Assembly: GCF_900070365.1 (NCBI RefSeq)
Contig: NZ_LN850107.1
Location: 2,294,001-2,358,000, forward strand
DNA from: Alloactinosynnema sp. L-07
Lineage (GTDB): Bacteria; Actinomycetota; Actinomycetes; Mycobacteriales; Pseudonocardiaceae
Direction: 5' to 3'
Length of the DNA: 64,000 nt
The position numbers and the translations under genes are program-made. The notes below the pieces were generated by a model. The model was not told where the DNA came from. It made no database searches and saw only the letters and a program-made list of their open reading frames with translations. Each line of letters begins with the position of its first letter. The stretch's first letter is position 1. Below are positions 23,909 through 34,939 of the stretch, piece by piece.

Positions 23909-25057
23909 TCAGCGCGCGGTCAGGTTCAGGTCGAGTTTGTTGCCATCCGCGGCGGCGAAACCGGAGATGTAGTCGTTGAACGCGCCGCAGCCCTTGAGCG
24001 GGGCGATCGCGTAGGAGCCGGTCAGCTTGCCTCCGGCGATGACGTCGAAGTCGGCGGCCGAGGCGAGGTTGATGTCCGATGGCGTGGTGGTCTTGCAGTC
24101 CGGGCTCTGGCTGATCGGGAATCCGAACAGGTTGACCTGCGGCAGCGCGATCGTCAGCTTGGAGTTGGACCTCAGCACGCCTTGGTCGTCGATCGAGCCC
24201 GTTGTCTGCGCGGTGTTCTCGAACGCGACCTTGGTGACCACCGGCAGGAAACCCATGATCGTCAGGTTCGCCGTGGTCGGGTTCAGCTTGAGGTCGGCGA
24301 CGAACTTCTTGGTGGCCAGAGTCAGCGTCGCGTCGATGGTTCCGGAGATCGGCACGTCACCGGCGAGGTTCTTCAGCTTCGAGACGCCCTTGAGGTTGTA
24401 GGCGTACTTGACCCCGGCTGGTGGGGGCGTGGTCGTCGATGGCGGTGCGCCGACGTCGAAGCTGAGCAGCTCGGCGTTCTGGCCCGCGTCGAGCGTGCAC
24501 GGCGAGATGATGTCGCCGATGCCGGTGAAGCTCCCGTCGGTCTTCTTCGGCACCACGAACGCGGTGTAGTCCTTCATGGTCACCGACACGTGGCCTTCGT
24601 CGGGGGCGAACTCCGGCACCGACCCGGTCACCGCCATGTCGAAAGCGGTGCCGTCAGGGATCGCCGTCTTCGCCACGGTCAAGCCCTTGAGCTTGATCGG
24701 CAACGTGCCCGCGCTGGTGGCGACACTGACCGCGGCGTCCGCGGTGCCCTCCAGTGAGGTCGCGCCGACCTCGCGCAGACCGACCGTCGCGGTCGACGGC
24801 ACGGTGGCGGTGGTCTTGAAATCCGAGGTCTTCACCGAGTCGCCCGGCGCCGCGGGCAGGGTGAAGGTGGCCTGGATCCTGGTCTTGAGCACCTGCAGAC
24901 CGATCAGCGGGAAGGGGCAGGTGAACGTGAGCGTCTTGTCGACGCGCACCTGATCGGCCGCGGCACCGGTGCCCGCCCCGGCGACGAGGCCCGCGGCGAT
25001 CAGTCCGCCCACGAGCAGCCCGGCCATGGCCTTCGTGGATGTCATCCGAATCCTCAT
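23909..25057 (-). CDS. Secreted DUF6801-like protein with the shared C-terminal beta domain
   Basis: 382 residues: a signal peptide (MAGLLVGGLIAAGLVAGAG), a divergent DUF6801-like first domain (TFTCPFPLIGLQVLKTRI) and a short PPSTTTPPP linker. The second domain is strikingly close to that of the 19134 protein (VADLKLNPTTANLTIMGFLP, FGFPISQSPDCK, KGCG). First domains of the two proteins have diverged much more than the second, which suggests domain exchange. ATG 25057 follows AGAGGA; ATG 25045 is an alternative, and the frame to 25138 is not supported. It is not wall-anchored by any visible motif. Function unknown. Confidence 0.85.
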   Translation of the reverse strand: MRIRMTSTKAMAGLLVGGLIAAGLVAGAGTGAAADQVRVDKTLTFTCPFPLIGLQVLKTRIQATFTLPAAPGDSVKTSDFKTTATVPSTATVGLREVGATSLEGTADAAVSVATSAGTLPIKLKGLTVAKTAIPDGTAFDMAVTGSVPEFAPDEGHVSVTMKDYTAFVVPKKTDGSFTGIGDIISPCTLDAGQNAELLSFDVGAPPSTTTPPPAGVKYAYNLKGVSKLKNLAGDVPISGTIDATLTLATKKFVADLKLNPTTANLTIMGFLPVVTKVAFENTAQTTGSIDDQGVLRSNSKLTIALPQVNLFGFPISQSPDCKTTTPSDINLASAADFDVIAGGKLTGSYAIAPLKGCGAFNDYISGFAAADGNKLDLNLTAR

Positions 25058-25114
25058 AGATCCTCTTCCGCTGCTGGCTGAGGTCGCCAGGTTGGTTTCT
25101 TGGGGCGAACCGAC

Positions 25115-25148
25115 GCTCGCTCCGGTGCGGGGCCGCACCGGAGCGAGC
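25115..25148 (-). terminator. Strong hairpin between two DUF6801-type genes
   Basis: A perfect 15-16 bp GC stem (GCTCGCTCCGGTGCGG and its complement) with a minimal loop lies 28 bases past the stop of the 25176-26675 gene. It may limit read-through into the next paralogue. Confidence 0.7.
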
Positions 25149-25175
25149 TGGCCGGTCAGGAGTCGCGCACCTGGA

Positions 25176-26675
25176 TCACTTCATGGTGAGCACGATCTCG
25201 AGGGTGTTGCCCGGACCCGCGGTCTGGGCGTTGATGACCGGGGTGAACGGCCCGCAGTTGGCGAAGGGCGGGATGTTGTAGGTGCCGTTGAGCTTGCCGC
25301 CGCCGATCGGGTTGAAGCCCGGGGCGGAGACCAGGTCGATCGAGGTCGCCGACCTGCAGTTCGGCGAGCCCGCGATCGGCATGCCGAGGACCCGCAGGTC
25401 GGTCAGCACGATGCTGGTCTTGGCCGTGGCCTTCACCGAGCCGTTCACCGCGAGGGTGCCCACCACCTGACCGTTGGGGACGATCTTGATGGAGGCGGTC
25501 GCGGGGAGGAACCCGAACAGGGTGAAGTTGACCTTCGTGCCGGGCAGGGCCAGGTCACCGACGAACGTGCCCGCCGACAAGTCCACCTTGGCGTCGAACG
25601 AACCAGGGCCGAGCTTCGCCGTGGCGTTCAGCTTCTTGATGAAGGTCTTGCCGTTGACGTCGTAGGACACCTCGATCACGTCGCCGGGCGTCGTGGTCGT
25701 CGGGACCGTCGTGGTCGGGACCGTCGTGGTCGGGACCGTCGTGGTGGTCGGGACCGTCGTGGTCGGCGGAACCGTGGTAGTCGGCGGAACCGTCGTGGTC
25801 GGCGGAACCGTGGTAGTCGGCGGAACCGTGGTAGTCGGCGGGACCGTGGTAGTCGGCGGGACCGTTGTCGGCTCCGTTGTGGTGGGCGGAACTGTTGTGG
25901 TCGGCGGGACCGTTGTCGGCTCCGTTGTGGTGGGCGGAACTGTTGTGGTCGGCGGGACCGTTGTCGGCTCCGTTGTGGTGGGCGGAACTGTTGTGGTCGG
26001 CGGAACCGTTGTGGGCTCCGTCGTCGTCGGCGGAACTGTCGTGGTCGGGTCCGGCCTCGGAAGGATCTGGCCTTCCTTCAGCACGTTGTTCTGACCCGGA
26101 TCCTGCGTGCACGGCGCTTCGAACGGGTTCGACGGCGGGATGCTGGCCAGGCTGCCGTCGGCCTTGCGCGCGGTGATGTTCAGGGTCAGGTTGTGCACGG
26201 TGATCTTGATGGGCCCCGCCGTCGGGAACGTCAGTGACGGCGTCTGCCCGACAGCGCGGACGGTGAACCCACCGGTCGCGGGCACCGCGGTCTTCTCCAC
26301 GGTGACCGGAACGTCAAGATCGGTGTCGAAGCCGGGCGCGGTGATGTGCGCCTGGGAGATCGCGCTGCCCTCGATCGTGGCGACCTTGACCAGCTTGAGG
26401 CCGGTCGCGGTGTCCTCGTTGAGCGTGCTGAGTGCCTCGATCGTGAACCTCCCGGTCGGCACACCCGCCGTGATGGTGTCCGGGATGTCAGCGTTGATGT
26501 GCACCTTGACCGGCTGCACATCGATCAGTGGGAACGTGCAGGAGTAGTTCAGGTCGAGCGCGGCCGCGGCCGCCCCGCCGCTCGCGGTCACCAGCAGCGT
26601 CGTCGTCGCGACGCCGACGATCGTGGCGCCCGCGAGCGCGGCCAGGCGCCGGGGCCTTGCTCTACGGTGTGTCAT
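25176..26675 (-). CDS. Secreted DUF6801-type protein with a VPPTTTEPTT repeat stalk and a C-terminal beta domain
   Basis: 499 residues. Arg-rich start and hydrophobic signal core (GATIVGVATTTLLVTASGG), DUF6801-like domain (about 35-200, FPLIDVQPVKVHINADIP), a stalk of VPPTTT/EPTT repeats (about 205-335) and a C-terminal domain. The last contains GMPIAGSPNCRS and YNIPPFANCG, related to the C-termini of the 23909 and 2249 proteins. No sorting signal is present. It is the promoter-proximal gene of the minus-strand set, divergent from the PucR regulator. Likely an extended surface or secreted protein; its ligand is unknown. Confidence 0.86.
   Translation of the reverse strand: MTHRRARPRRLAALAGATIVGVATTTLLVTASGGAAAAALDLNYSCTFPLIDVQPVKVHINADIPDTITAGVPTGRFTIEALSTLNEDTATGLKLVKVATIEGSAISQAHITAPGFDTDLDVPVTVEKTAVPATGGFTVRAVGQTPSLTFPTAGPIKITVHNLTLNITARKADGSLASIPPSNPFEAPCTQDPGQNNVLKEGQILPRPDPTTTVPPTTTEPTTVPPTTTVPPTTTEPTTVPPTTTVPPTTTEPTTVPPTTTVPPTTTEPTTVPPTTTVPPTTTVPPTTTVPPTTTVPPTTTVPPTTTVPTTTTVPTTTVPTTTVPTTTTPGDVIEVSYDVNGKTFIKKLNATAKLGPGSFDAKVDLSAGTFVGDLALPGTKVNFTLFGFLPATASIKIVPNGQVVGTLAVNGSVKATAKTSIVLTDLRVLGMPIAGSPNCRSATSIDLVSAPGFNPIGGGKLNGTYNIPPFANCGPFTPVINAQTAGPGNTLEIVLTMK
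25690..26060. repeat. In-frame minisatellite encoding the Thr/Pro stalk
   Basis: The section 25861-26004 holds three almost perfect copies of a 48-bp unit, flanked by shorter 18-bp variants of the same VPPTTT coding unit. Copy number is expected to vary between strains by slippage. Confidence 0.9.
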
Positions 26676-27071
26676 TTTGTCTCCAACCGCACAAGAACGG
26701 AGCCGGCAAATAGCTGGGAGCTACAGAAATGGGCCATGGGCGACAATTGTCGGAAATGGCCCCGCTATCCCAGGGCAACGTACCCGCCAGTAGTTCAGGC
26801 CCGCAATACCCCATTTTCATCCACCTATAGCACTATTGTCATACCAATCAAGAAACGCGCTACACTTATTGCGTCGACATGACAATCCGCAGCTCAGAGG
26901 CGTAGTTGTCACGGATCAACAAAGGTCGGCCACAAGATTGGCGATCTGTCACAAACGGAGCCGGAAATGCGCCCCCTTGATTGACATCGCCGTCGGCCGA
27001 TTTTATCGTCAACCGAGCAAAAGGCCGCCGACACAAGCGGGAGCGGGCATTCTCAACAGCCGAGGTAGGAC
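26676..27071. promoter_or_regulatory. Divergent control region between the DUF6801-type operon and the PucR gene
   Basis: These 396 bases hold no gene and are AT-rich compared with the flanks. A perfect 12-bp palindrome (CGACAATTGTCG) lies at 26741-26752. TTGTCA/TGACAA hexamers occur at 26836-26841, 26880-26885 and 26906-26911. They could be binding sites for the adjacent PucR regulator or -35-like elements. Confidence 0.5.
26981..27009 (+). promoter_or_regulatory. Candidate promoter of the PucR-family gene
   Basis: TTGACA at 26981-26986, a 17-base spacer and TATCGT at 27004-27009. It lies about 60 bases before the ATG at 27072. Confidence 0.5.
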
Positions 27072-28415
27072 ATGACCGAACAGCACGGCCGAAGTCCCCG
27101 AGCCGACCTCACCGCCACCGCGATGCGCAAGCTCGCGCCGGTGGACACCGCCGAGACCGGCGGCCGCGACCGGCGCAAGACCGACGCCGCGTTGAAGCTG
27201 TGGCGCACCATCCCGCCGGAGCTGGCGAACAAGCTGATCCCGATGACGCCGCAGCTGGTCATGTCCGCGGTTCAGGAGATCCAGCGGTCGGTGCCGGACT
27301 ACGCCAAGCCGTTGCAGGGCAAGTTTCGCGAGGTCCTCGTCGGCGCCGTGGACATGGCCGTGGTCAAGTGTTTCGAGAACATCTGCGACCCCAACACCCC
27401 CCAGGCCGACTGGGACGCCGCCTTCCGCTACGCGGGTCGCGTCGAGTTCCTCGAAGGCCGCACGCTCGACGCACTGCAGACCGCGGTCCGCGTCGGCGCC
27501 CGCGTCGTCTGGCGCCAACTCAGCGCCGCGGGCCGCTCGATCGGCCTGCCCCACGACGCGCTGTTCAACCTCGCCGACGCCATCTTCGCCTGGGTGGACG
27601 AGCTCTGCAGCGCCGCCATCGCCGGATACACCGCCGCCCAGGCCCGCTCCAGCGGCGCACTCGAACGCCGCAGGCGCCAACTGCTCAAACTCCTCCTGGC
27701 CGACCCGCCCGCCACCCGACAGTCCATAGTGGACCTGGCGGGCGCCACCGACTGGGACCTGCCCGCCCGGGTCTCGGTGATCGCCCTCGAATACCGCGAA
27801 GACCAGCACCGCCTTCCCGCCAGCGCCCTGGGCCCCGAAGTCCTGGTCGACCTCGAAAGCACCGAACCCTGTCTGGTCGTCGCCGACGCCGCCCGACACC
27901 TCGTCGGCCTGCAGCGCGAACTCCGCGGCCGCCGAGCCGCCATCGGCCCCTCAGTCCCCCTCGCCGACGCGGTGCTGTCCCTGCGCTGCGCCCGCAAAGC
28001 GATGAGCCTGGTCCAGCGGGGCGTCCTGCCGGACCAACCCATCACCCAGTGCGTGGAGAACCTGTCTACCCTGGCCTTGATGTCCGACGAATTCCTGGTC
28101 TCCCACCTGACCGGCCGGGTCCTGCTCCCTTTCGCCAACTTGACGACCAAGCAGCGGGACAGACTCGAAAGCACGCTGCTGGCCTGGTTGGAGACCCGGG
28201 GCGGAATCAACGAGATCGCCACCAGACTCGACGTACACCCCCAGACCGTCCGCTACCGCATGCACCAACTGGAAACCCTCCTCGGCGACCACCTGTCCGA
28301 CCCCGAGGAACGCCTCACAATGGAGATCGCACTGCGCTACCGCAGATTGATCGGCGTCGGCACGCACGCCACAACCGACGCGGACGAGGACGAGATTCTG
28401 GAGAACGCGATCTGA
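27072..28415 (+). CDS. PucR/CdaR-type transcriptional regulator
   Basis: A 447-residue regulator. The C-terminus holds the PucR-type helix-turn-helix (LLAWLETRGGINEIATRLDVHPQTVRYRMHQLETLLGD, about 365-410). The N-terminal two thirds form an all-helical sensor region typical of actinomycete members. The ATG at 27072 follows AGGTAGGAC. It is divergent from the DUF6801-type/lipase operon across a 396-bp control region and is the only clear regulator of the first 28 kb, so it may control that operon and perhaps the lipid genes. The inducer is unknown. Confidence 0.88.
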   Translation: MTEQHGRSPRADLTATAMRKLAPVDTAETGGRDRRKTDAALKLWRTIPPELANKLIPMTPQLVMSAVQEIQRSVPDYAKPLQGKFREVLVGAVDMAVVKCFENICDPNTPQADWDAAFRYAGRVEFLEGRTLDALQTAVRVGARVVWRQLSAAGRSIGLPHDALFNLADAIFAWVDELCSAAIAGYTAAQARSSGALERRRRQLLKLLLADPPATRQSIVDLAGATDWDLPARVSVIALEYREDQHRLPASALGPEVLVDLESTEPCLVVADAARHLVGLQRELRGRRAAIGPSVPLADAVLSLRCARKAMSLVQRGVLPDQPITQCVENLSTLALMSDEFLVSHLTGRVLLPFANLTTKQRDRLESTLLAWLETRGGINEIATRLDVHPQTVRYRMHQLETLLGDHLSDPEERLTMEIALRYRRLIGVGTHATTDADEDEILENAI

Positions 28416-28434
28416 CCCGACGGCCACGCAAGCG

Positions 28435-29967
28435 CTATCCCCCGGCGATGCCCAACGCCGCCAGATTGTCGACGGCCGGATGCGTCGCGCCCGCAGGACC
28501 AGCGGCAAAGGCCCGCAGCATACGCTCGGTGATCGCACTGATGGCCTGATGAGCCACTGGGTCCCCACCGCTGTGCCCACACTGCGCCGACAACGCGCAG
28601 ATCCAATACTGAGTCCCCGCCGAGAACACCCCTGCCCCACTCGCGGTCGAGTAATACGTAGCGTCAGCGAAATCAGCCTTGCCCCGACAAGTCACCGGCG
28701 ACCGGAACAACACCTGAATCGGCCGAGGCGTCGGATACCGCAAGTCCACATTGGCATACTCGTTGCCGACCAACCCAGGCAGTTTCTGTCCCTTATGGAC
28801 AATCCCGGTCAGCAGCCAACTCGACTCGTCAGCCACGACAAGATCAGCCGACACCGGATTGCACTGGTAGATGTTGCCCAGCAACACACTCTCCGGCCGA
28901 GGGTGCGGCGGAAACCGCCAGTCCTGCGTCGCCTCCGTCGGGTCCGTCTTGCTCATCGGATCATCGGCGAACGACTTGTACCCGATCTCCAGCCGATTCG
29001 GCCCGTTCGCGGTAGGGGCAAGCCGGATGTGCCGAAAGATCTCGTTCCCGCCAAGGAACGCCAGATTGGTCCCGGCGTCGCGTGCGGCCGTCACGTGCGC
29101 ACGCATGGCCGTCGACCAGTACTCGTCATGGCCCAGAGTCACCACGGCACGAGCGCCGTCGAGCAAGCTCGGATCAGCGTGCAGATCCACGTCGGTCGCG
29201 TACCCGAGATCGATCCCCAGCCGCTCGGCGAAGGTCAGGAACGGCAGCTCGAAGAACAGAAAGTCCCCCGCGCCATGCATCACCGCGGCCTGGTAGGGCC
29301 GGTCGAAGGACACCGCCCGCGACCGATTGGCCCGCTTCCCGTCCGGCGCCTCATACAGGCTGTACCCGCCCCACCGGTTGTACGCCTGCCAGGTGGTGAC
29401 CGCGTTGACGACCACCACCCGCCCCTTGTTCGACGCTGTCCGCAGAGTCAACGGGACGAACTGCTGAGCCGACCCACTGCCCGTGTCCAGCCGTAGGAGG
29501 TAATCCCCCGCTGGCCAGGTGCCGGTCGACAACGTCAACGACGGAGCCCACGGCGCCACCACCGTGTTGGTAGGCGCCTCGATCACCCGTGGCGGCTGCT
29601 GAACCCCGGGCAACACCCCCGACTGCCACACCTGCCGCGCATCCGACCCCTGATAGGCGCCCATGCGGTACGCGGTGACGGTGTACTCGCCCGCCGTCGT
29701 CGAGACGAACAGCCGGACATCCTCACCGGGCAGCGCGCTCACCCGGTCAGCGAAGCCCTCGATCTCGTGCGGCAGCCCCGGACGAGTGACCTGCCACCCC
29801 GGTGTGCCCGGCTCAGCACCGGGCACGGCCGAGGTCGTCGTCACCGCAGGGGGCGGCACGCTGCTGGGCACGCCGGGCGGCGGCGGGTCGCTCTGGCATC
29901 CACCGACCAGGGCGAGGACGGCCACGAGCGCGGCTCGGCGAACGATCACGAGACCGGAGCATGACAC
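28435..29967 (-). CDS. Lipoprotein with an N,N-dimethylformamidase beta-subunit-like domain
   Basis: About 510 residues. A short signal with lipobox LALVGGC predicts lipid anchoring outside the membrane, followed by a PPPPG-rich spacer. The body has an Ig-like segment (about 60-170) and a large domain with NAVTTWQAYNRWGGYSLYE and VVTLGHDEYWSTAMR, the hallmark of the N,N-dimethylformamidase large-subunit-like family. Most actinomycete members have no tested activity. Start uncertain: GTG 29967 or GTG 29949, the latter giving a tidier signal peptide. Its stop converges on the PucR gene 20 bp away. Confidence 0.82.
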   Translation of the reverse strand: MSCSGLVIVRRAALVAVLALVGGCQSDPPPPGVPSSVPPPAVTTTSAVPGAEPGTPGWQVTRPGLPHEIEGFADRVSALPGEDVRLFVSTTAGEYTVTAYRMGAYQGSDARQVWQSGVLPGVQQPPRVIEAPTNTVVAPWAPSLTLSTGTWPAGDYLLRLDTGSGSAQQFVPLTLRTASNKGRVVVVNAVTTWQAYNRWGGYSLYEAPDGKRANRSRAVSFDRPYQAAVMHGAGDFLFFELPFLTFAERLGIDLGYATDVDLHADPSLLDGARAVVTLGHDEYWSTAMRAHVTAARDAGTNLAFLGGNEIFRHIRLAPTANGPNRLEIGYKSFADDPMSKTDPTEATQDWRFPPHPRPESVLLGNIYQCNPVSADLVVADESSWLLTGIVHKGQKLPGLVGNEYANVDLRYPTPRPIQVLFRSPVTCRGKADFADATYYSTASGAGVFSAGTQYWICALSAQCGHSGGDPVAHQAISAITERMLRAFAAGPAGATHPAVDNLAALGIAGG

Positions 29968-30095
29968 AGAGGCTGACCACGGGCAGGGCGGCGGTCAGCG
30001 GGTTGCCAGACACCTTGAGCGGGGACAGGGTGGAATAGGGGGACGCTCTCACACGTTCAAGATAGTTGAGAGCTTGACCAACCGGAGGAGTGGAC

Positions 30096-31178
30096 ATGCA
30101 GTTCGGGATCTTCACCGTCGGCGACGTGACGACCGACCCCACGACCGACCGGACTCCCACCGAGGCCGAGCGGATCAAGGCGATGGTGACGCTCGCGCTC
30201 AAGTCCGAGGAGGTCGGCCTCGACGTCTTCGCCACCGGGGAGCACCACAACCCGCCGTTCGTCCCGTCCTCCCCCACCACGATGCTCGGCTACATCGCCG
30301 CCCGCACCGAGCGGCTGATCCTGTCCACGGCGACCACGCTGATCACCACCAACGACCCGGTGAAGATCGCCGAGGACTACGCGATGCTGCAGCACTTGGC
30401 CGACGGCCGGGTCGACCTGATGATGGGCCGGGGCAACACCGGCCCGGTCTATCCGTGGTTCGGCAAGGACATCCGCGACGGCATCGACCTGGCCGTGGAG
30501 AACTACCACCTGCTGCGCAGGCTGTGGCGCGAGGACGTCGTCGACTGGGAGGGCAAGCACCGCACCCCGCTGCGGTCGTTCACCTCGACGCCGCGCCCGC
30601 TCGACGGCGTGCCCCCGTTCGTTTGGCACGGGTCGATCCGCAGCCCGGAGATCGCCGAGCAAGCCGCGTATTACGGCGACGGCTTCTTCGCCAACAACAT
30701 CTTCTGGCCGAAGGAACACTACATGCGCCTGATCGGCCTGTACCGCCAGCGGTTCGAGCACTACGGCCACGGCTCGGCCGACCAGGCCATCGTCGGGCTC
30801 GGCGGGCACATCTTCATGCGCAAGAACAGCCAGGACGCGGTGCGCGAGTTCCGCCCGTACTTCGACAACGCGCCGGTCTACGGCCACGGGCCATCGCTGG
30901 AGGACTTCGCCGAGCAGACCCCGCTGACCGTGGGCAGCCCGCAGCAGGTGATCGACCGGACCCTGACGTTCCGCGACTCCTTCGGCGACTACCAGCGCCA
31001 GCTTTTCCTCGTCGACCACGCGGGCCTGCCGCTCAAGACCGTCCTCGAACAGCTCGACATCCTCGGCGAGGAAGTGATCCCGGTCCTGCGCAAGGAGTTC
31101 GCCGCGCTCATGCCCGCGCACGTGCCGCCCGCCCCGACCCACCAGAGCCTGCTCGCGGCCAAGGACGCGGTCCGATGA
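30096..31178 (+). CDS. LLM-class flavin-dependent oxidoreductase
   Basis: A 360-residue luciferase-like TIM barrel (QFGIFTVGDV start, TGEHHNPPF, ILSTATTLITTNDPVKIAEDYAMLQHLADGRVDLMMGRG). It should be a two-component monooxygenase or oxidoreductase using reduced FMN or F420; the cofactor cannot be told from sequence alone. The ATG at 30096 has GGAGGAG five bases upstream; the GTG two codons earlier overlaps that site. It is monocistronic between a divergent lipoprotein and a terminator-like hairpin at 31338. Confidence 0.9.
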   Translation: MQFGIFTVGDVTTDPTTDRTPTEAERIKAMVTLALKSEEVGLDVFATGEHHNPPFVPSSPTTMLGYIAARTERLILSTATTLITTNDPVKIAEDYAMLQHLADGRVDLMMGRGNTGPVYPWFGKDIRDGIDLAVENYHLLRRLWREDVVDWEGKHRTPLRSFTSTPRPLDGVPPFVWHGSIRSPEIAEQAAYYGDGFFANNIFWPKEHYMRLIGLYRQRFEHYGHGSADQAIVGLGGHIFMRKNSQDAVREFRPYFDNAPVYGHGPSLEDFAEQTPLTVGSPQQVIDRTLTFRDSFGDYQRQLFLVDHAGLPLKTVLEQLDILGEEVIPVLRKEFAALMPAHVPPAPTHQSLLAAKDAVR

Positions 31179-31337
31179 CGGTTGCGGCGGTTCGGGGCGA
31201 GTCGCGATCGGCGTCGAAAGAGGCGTGAATCACGCCGAATTGGTGCCACCTTGGTCGGAACGTGGCAGGGAGGTGCGGCGTCCTAAGAGGCGCACCACAA
31301 GATCCGTCCCCACGGTCGGTGGTGCGTCGTGAGGCCC

Positions 31338-31370
31338 GCCGCCGTGCCCGCCCCCAGCAGGCACGGCGGC
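31338..31370 (+). terminator. Hairpin between the LLM and UvrA-like genes
   Basis: An 11-bp stem (GCCGCCGTGCC/GGCACGGCGGC) with an 11-base loop. No T-run follows. Its position supports a start for the next gene downstream of it rather than the long frame from 31329. Confidence 0.5.
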
Positions 31371-31439
31371 CGGGTCCTCACCTCGCCGAGCCCCCTGCCC
31401 GGGCGCATACTGTCGGTCGCCGTCGATATCGTGCGGGAC

Positions 31440-33704
<2,265 letters not shown>

Positions 33705-33751
33705 TGGACTCGTTCGGGCTTCGCAAGGACGAGGGTGCAGGGGGAAGTGCA

Positions 33752-33766
33752 GGGACCTTCGGTCCC
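33752..33766. terminator. Small hairpin between convergent genes
   Basis: GGGACC-TTC-GGTCCC, a 6-bp stem between the UvrA-like stop (33704) and the DUF3037 stop (33793). Weak, with no T-run. Confidence 0.35.
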
Positions 33767-33792
33767 ACAAGAACGACCGCCTGCGGGTGCGC

Positions 33793-34179
33793 CTAGTTGG
33801 GAGGCAGGACCAAACGCTCGAACAGCCGCTCCAGGTCGGCGTCCGGGTTGTCGGTCAGGCCGGTGTGAGTAGGCGAGGTTTGCACCAGTGTGCTTCGGGG
33901 TGCGGTGAGCCAGCGGAAGCGGCGGCCCGGCGAGATGTCCTTGACCGGGCCGCCTTCCGGCGTGCTGTCGCACGACTGGCACAGGTGCCGCAGACTCTCG
34001 GCCAGCATCTCCAAGTCGATGGCCGGGTCAAGCGTGCGCAGCCTCGGTCCGTCCACATAGGTCTTACAACGCAGATAGTCCAGCGACGCGCAATAAAGCA
34101 GCACGCCGATGTTAAGAGCTTCGCCACGGTCCTGCCGGGGGACCGCACGGAGCAGTGCGTACTCAAACACGTGCGGCAC
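33793..34179 (-). CDS. DUF3037 family protein, HipA-kinase partner
   Basis: 128 residues opening [30 protein letters not shown], the DUF3037 signature. By genome-context knowledge DUF3037 genes regularly accompany HipA-like kinases, as here. The GTG start at 34179 has GGAGG six bases upstream and lies 17 bp inside the end of the HipA-like gene, so the two are coupled. It is the last gene of a four-gene overlapping operon. Biochemical role unknown; it may modulate the kinase. Confidence 0.85.
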   Translation of the reverse strand: MPHVFEYALLRAVPRQDRGEALNIGVLLYCASLDYLRCKTYVDGPRLRTLDPAIDLEMLAESLRHLCQSCDSTPEGGPVKDISPGRRFRWLTAPRSTLVQTSPTHTGLTDNPDADLERLFERLVLPPN

Positions 34180-34939
34180 GGGTCGCCTCCAGGGTGTCGA
34201 CCCAGGCGGGTGACGAGTCAAGGCGCGCGGTGAAGAACGCCGTATAGCGGGCGCGGATGTCCGTCGCGGTCGCGTCGTCATCGGCCAGCCAGTCATCGGG
34301 GACGTTCGCGAGGACGCCTGCCAGCAGCGCAGGCGTGAGAAGAGGCTTGAGGTCACGGTCGGCCGCGCCGATGTCGCCCGCGACGGGAAGCATGACGTGG
34401 TCAGAGGCGTCGTAGCGGTAGGTCTCGGCCGGTTTCCAGGCAGGCGACCAGGAATGGTGGAAGATCAACGACGCGCCGTGGTCGATGAGCCAGATGTCGC
34501 GGTGCCAGAGCAGCAGGTTGGGGTTCTTCCAGCTGCGGTCGACGTTGAGCGTCAGCGCGTCGAGCCAGAGCAGTCGGGCGGCCAGGTCCGGGCCCGGGTC
34601 GCGGACGAGCGGGTTGAAGTCGAAGGACCCGGGCAGGTAGTCGAAGCCGACGTTCAGTCCGCCGCTGGCCCGCAGCAGGTCTTGGACTTCCTCATCGGGT
34701 TCGGCGCGCGCCAGTTCCGGGTCGAGGTCGGCGAAGACGATCTCGGGCACGTTGAACCCCAGCGCCCTGGCGAGTTCGCCGACGATCAGCTCGGCGACCA
34801 GCGACTTGATGCCCTGGCCCGCGCCGCGGAACTTCAGCACGTACATGCCCAGGTCGTCGGCCTCGACGAGACCGGGCAGTGAGCCGCCTTCGCGGAAAGG
34901 GGTGACGTAGCGGGTCGCTGTCACGGTGCGGAGGGTCAC
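34163..34939 (-). CDS. HipA-like Ser/Thr kinase
   Basis: 258 residues. The N-terminal [19 protein letters not shown] and [20 protein letters not shown] hold the P-loop-like region and ATP-binding lysine. [18 protein letters not shown] carries the catalytic loop, and [11 protein letters not shown] the metal-binding aspartate. It is shorter than E. coli HipA (about 440) and matches the compact HipA-like family paired with DUF3037. The GTG start at 34939 overlaps the sigma-factor stop (GTGA). A substrate is not evident; no HipB-like antitoxin is present, so a toxin role should not be assumed. Confidence 0.85.
   Translation of the reverse strand: MTLRTVTATRYVTPFREGGSLPGLVEADDLGMYVLKFRGAGQGIKSLVAELIVGELARALGFNVPEIVFADLDPELARAEPDEEVQDLLRASGGLNVGFDYLPGSFDFNPLVRDPGPDLAARLLWLDALTLNVDRSWKNPNLLLWHRDIWLIDHGASLIFHHSWSPAWKPAETYRYDASDHVMLPVAGDIGAADRDLKPLLTPALLAGVLANVPDDWLADDDATATDIRARYTAFFTARLDSSPAWVDTLEATRAARV

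Noticed and set aside
30058..30077. MarR-like operator upstream of the LLM gene (TCAAG...CTTGA)
   Set aside because: Half-sites are short and imperfectly spaced; no MarR gene is adjacent.
34163..34939. HipA toxin-antitoxin system
   Set aside because: No HipB-like DNA-binding antitoxin is present, and compact HipA-like kinases with DUF3037 are not established toxins.
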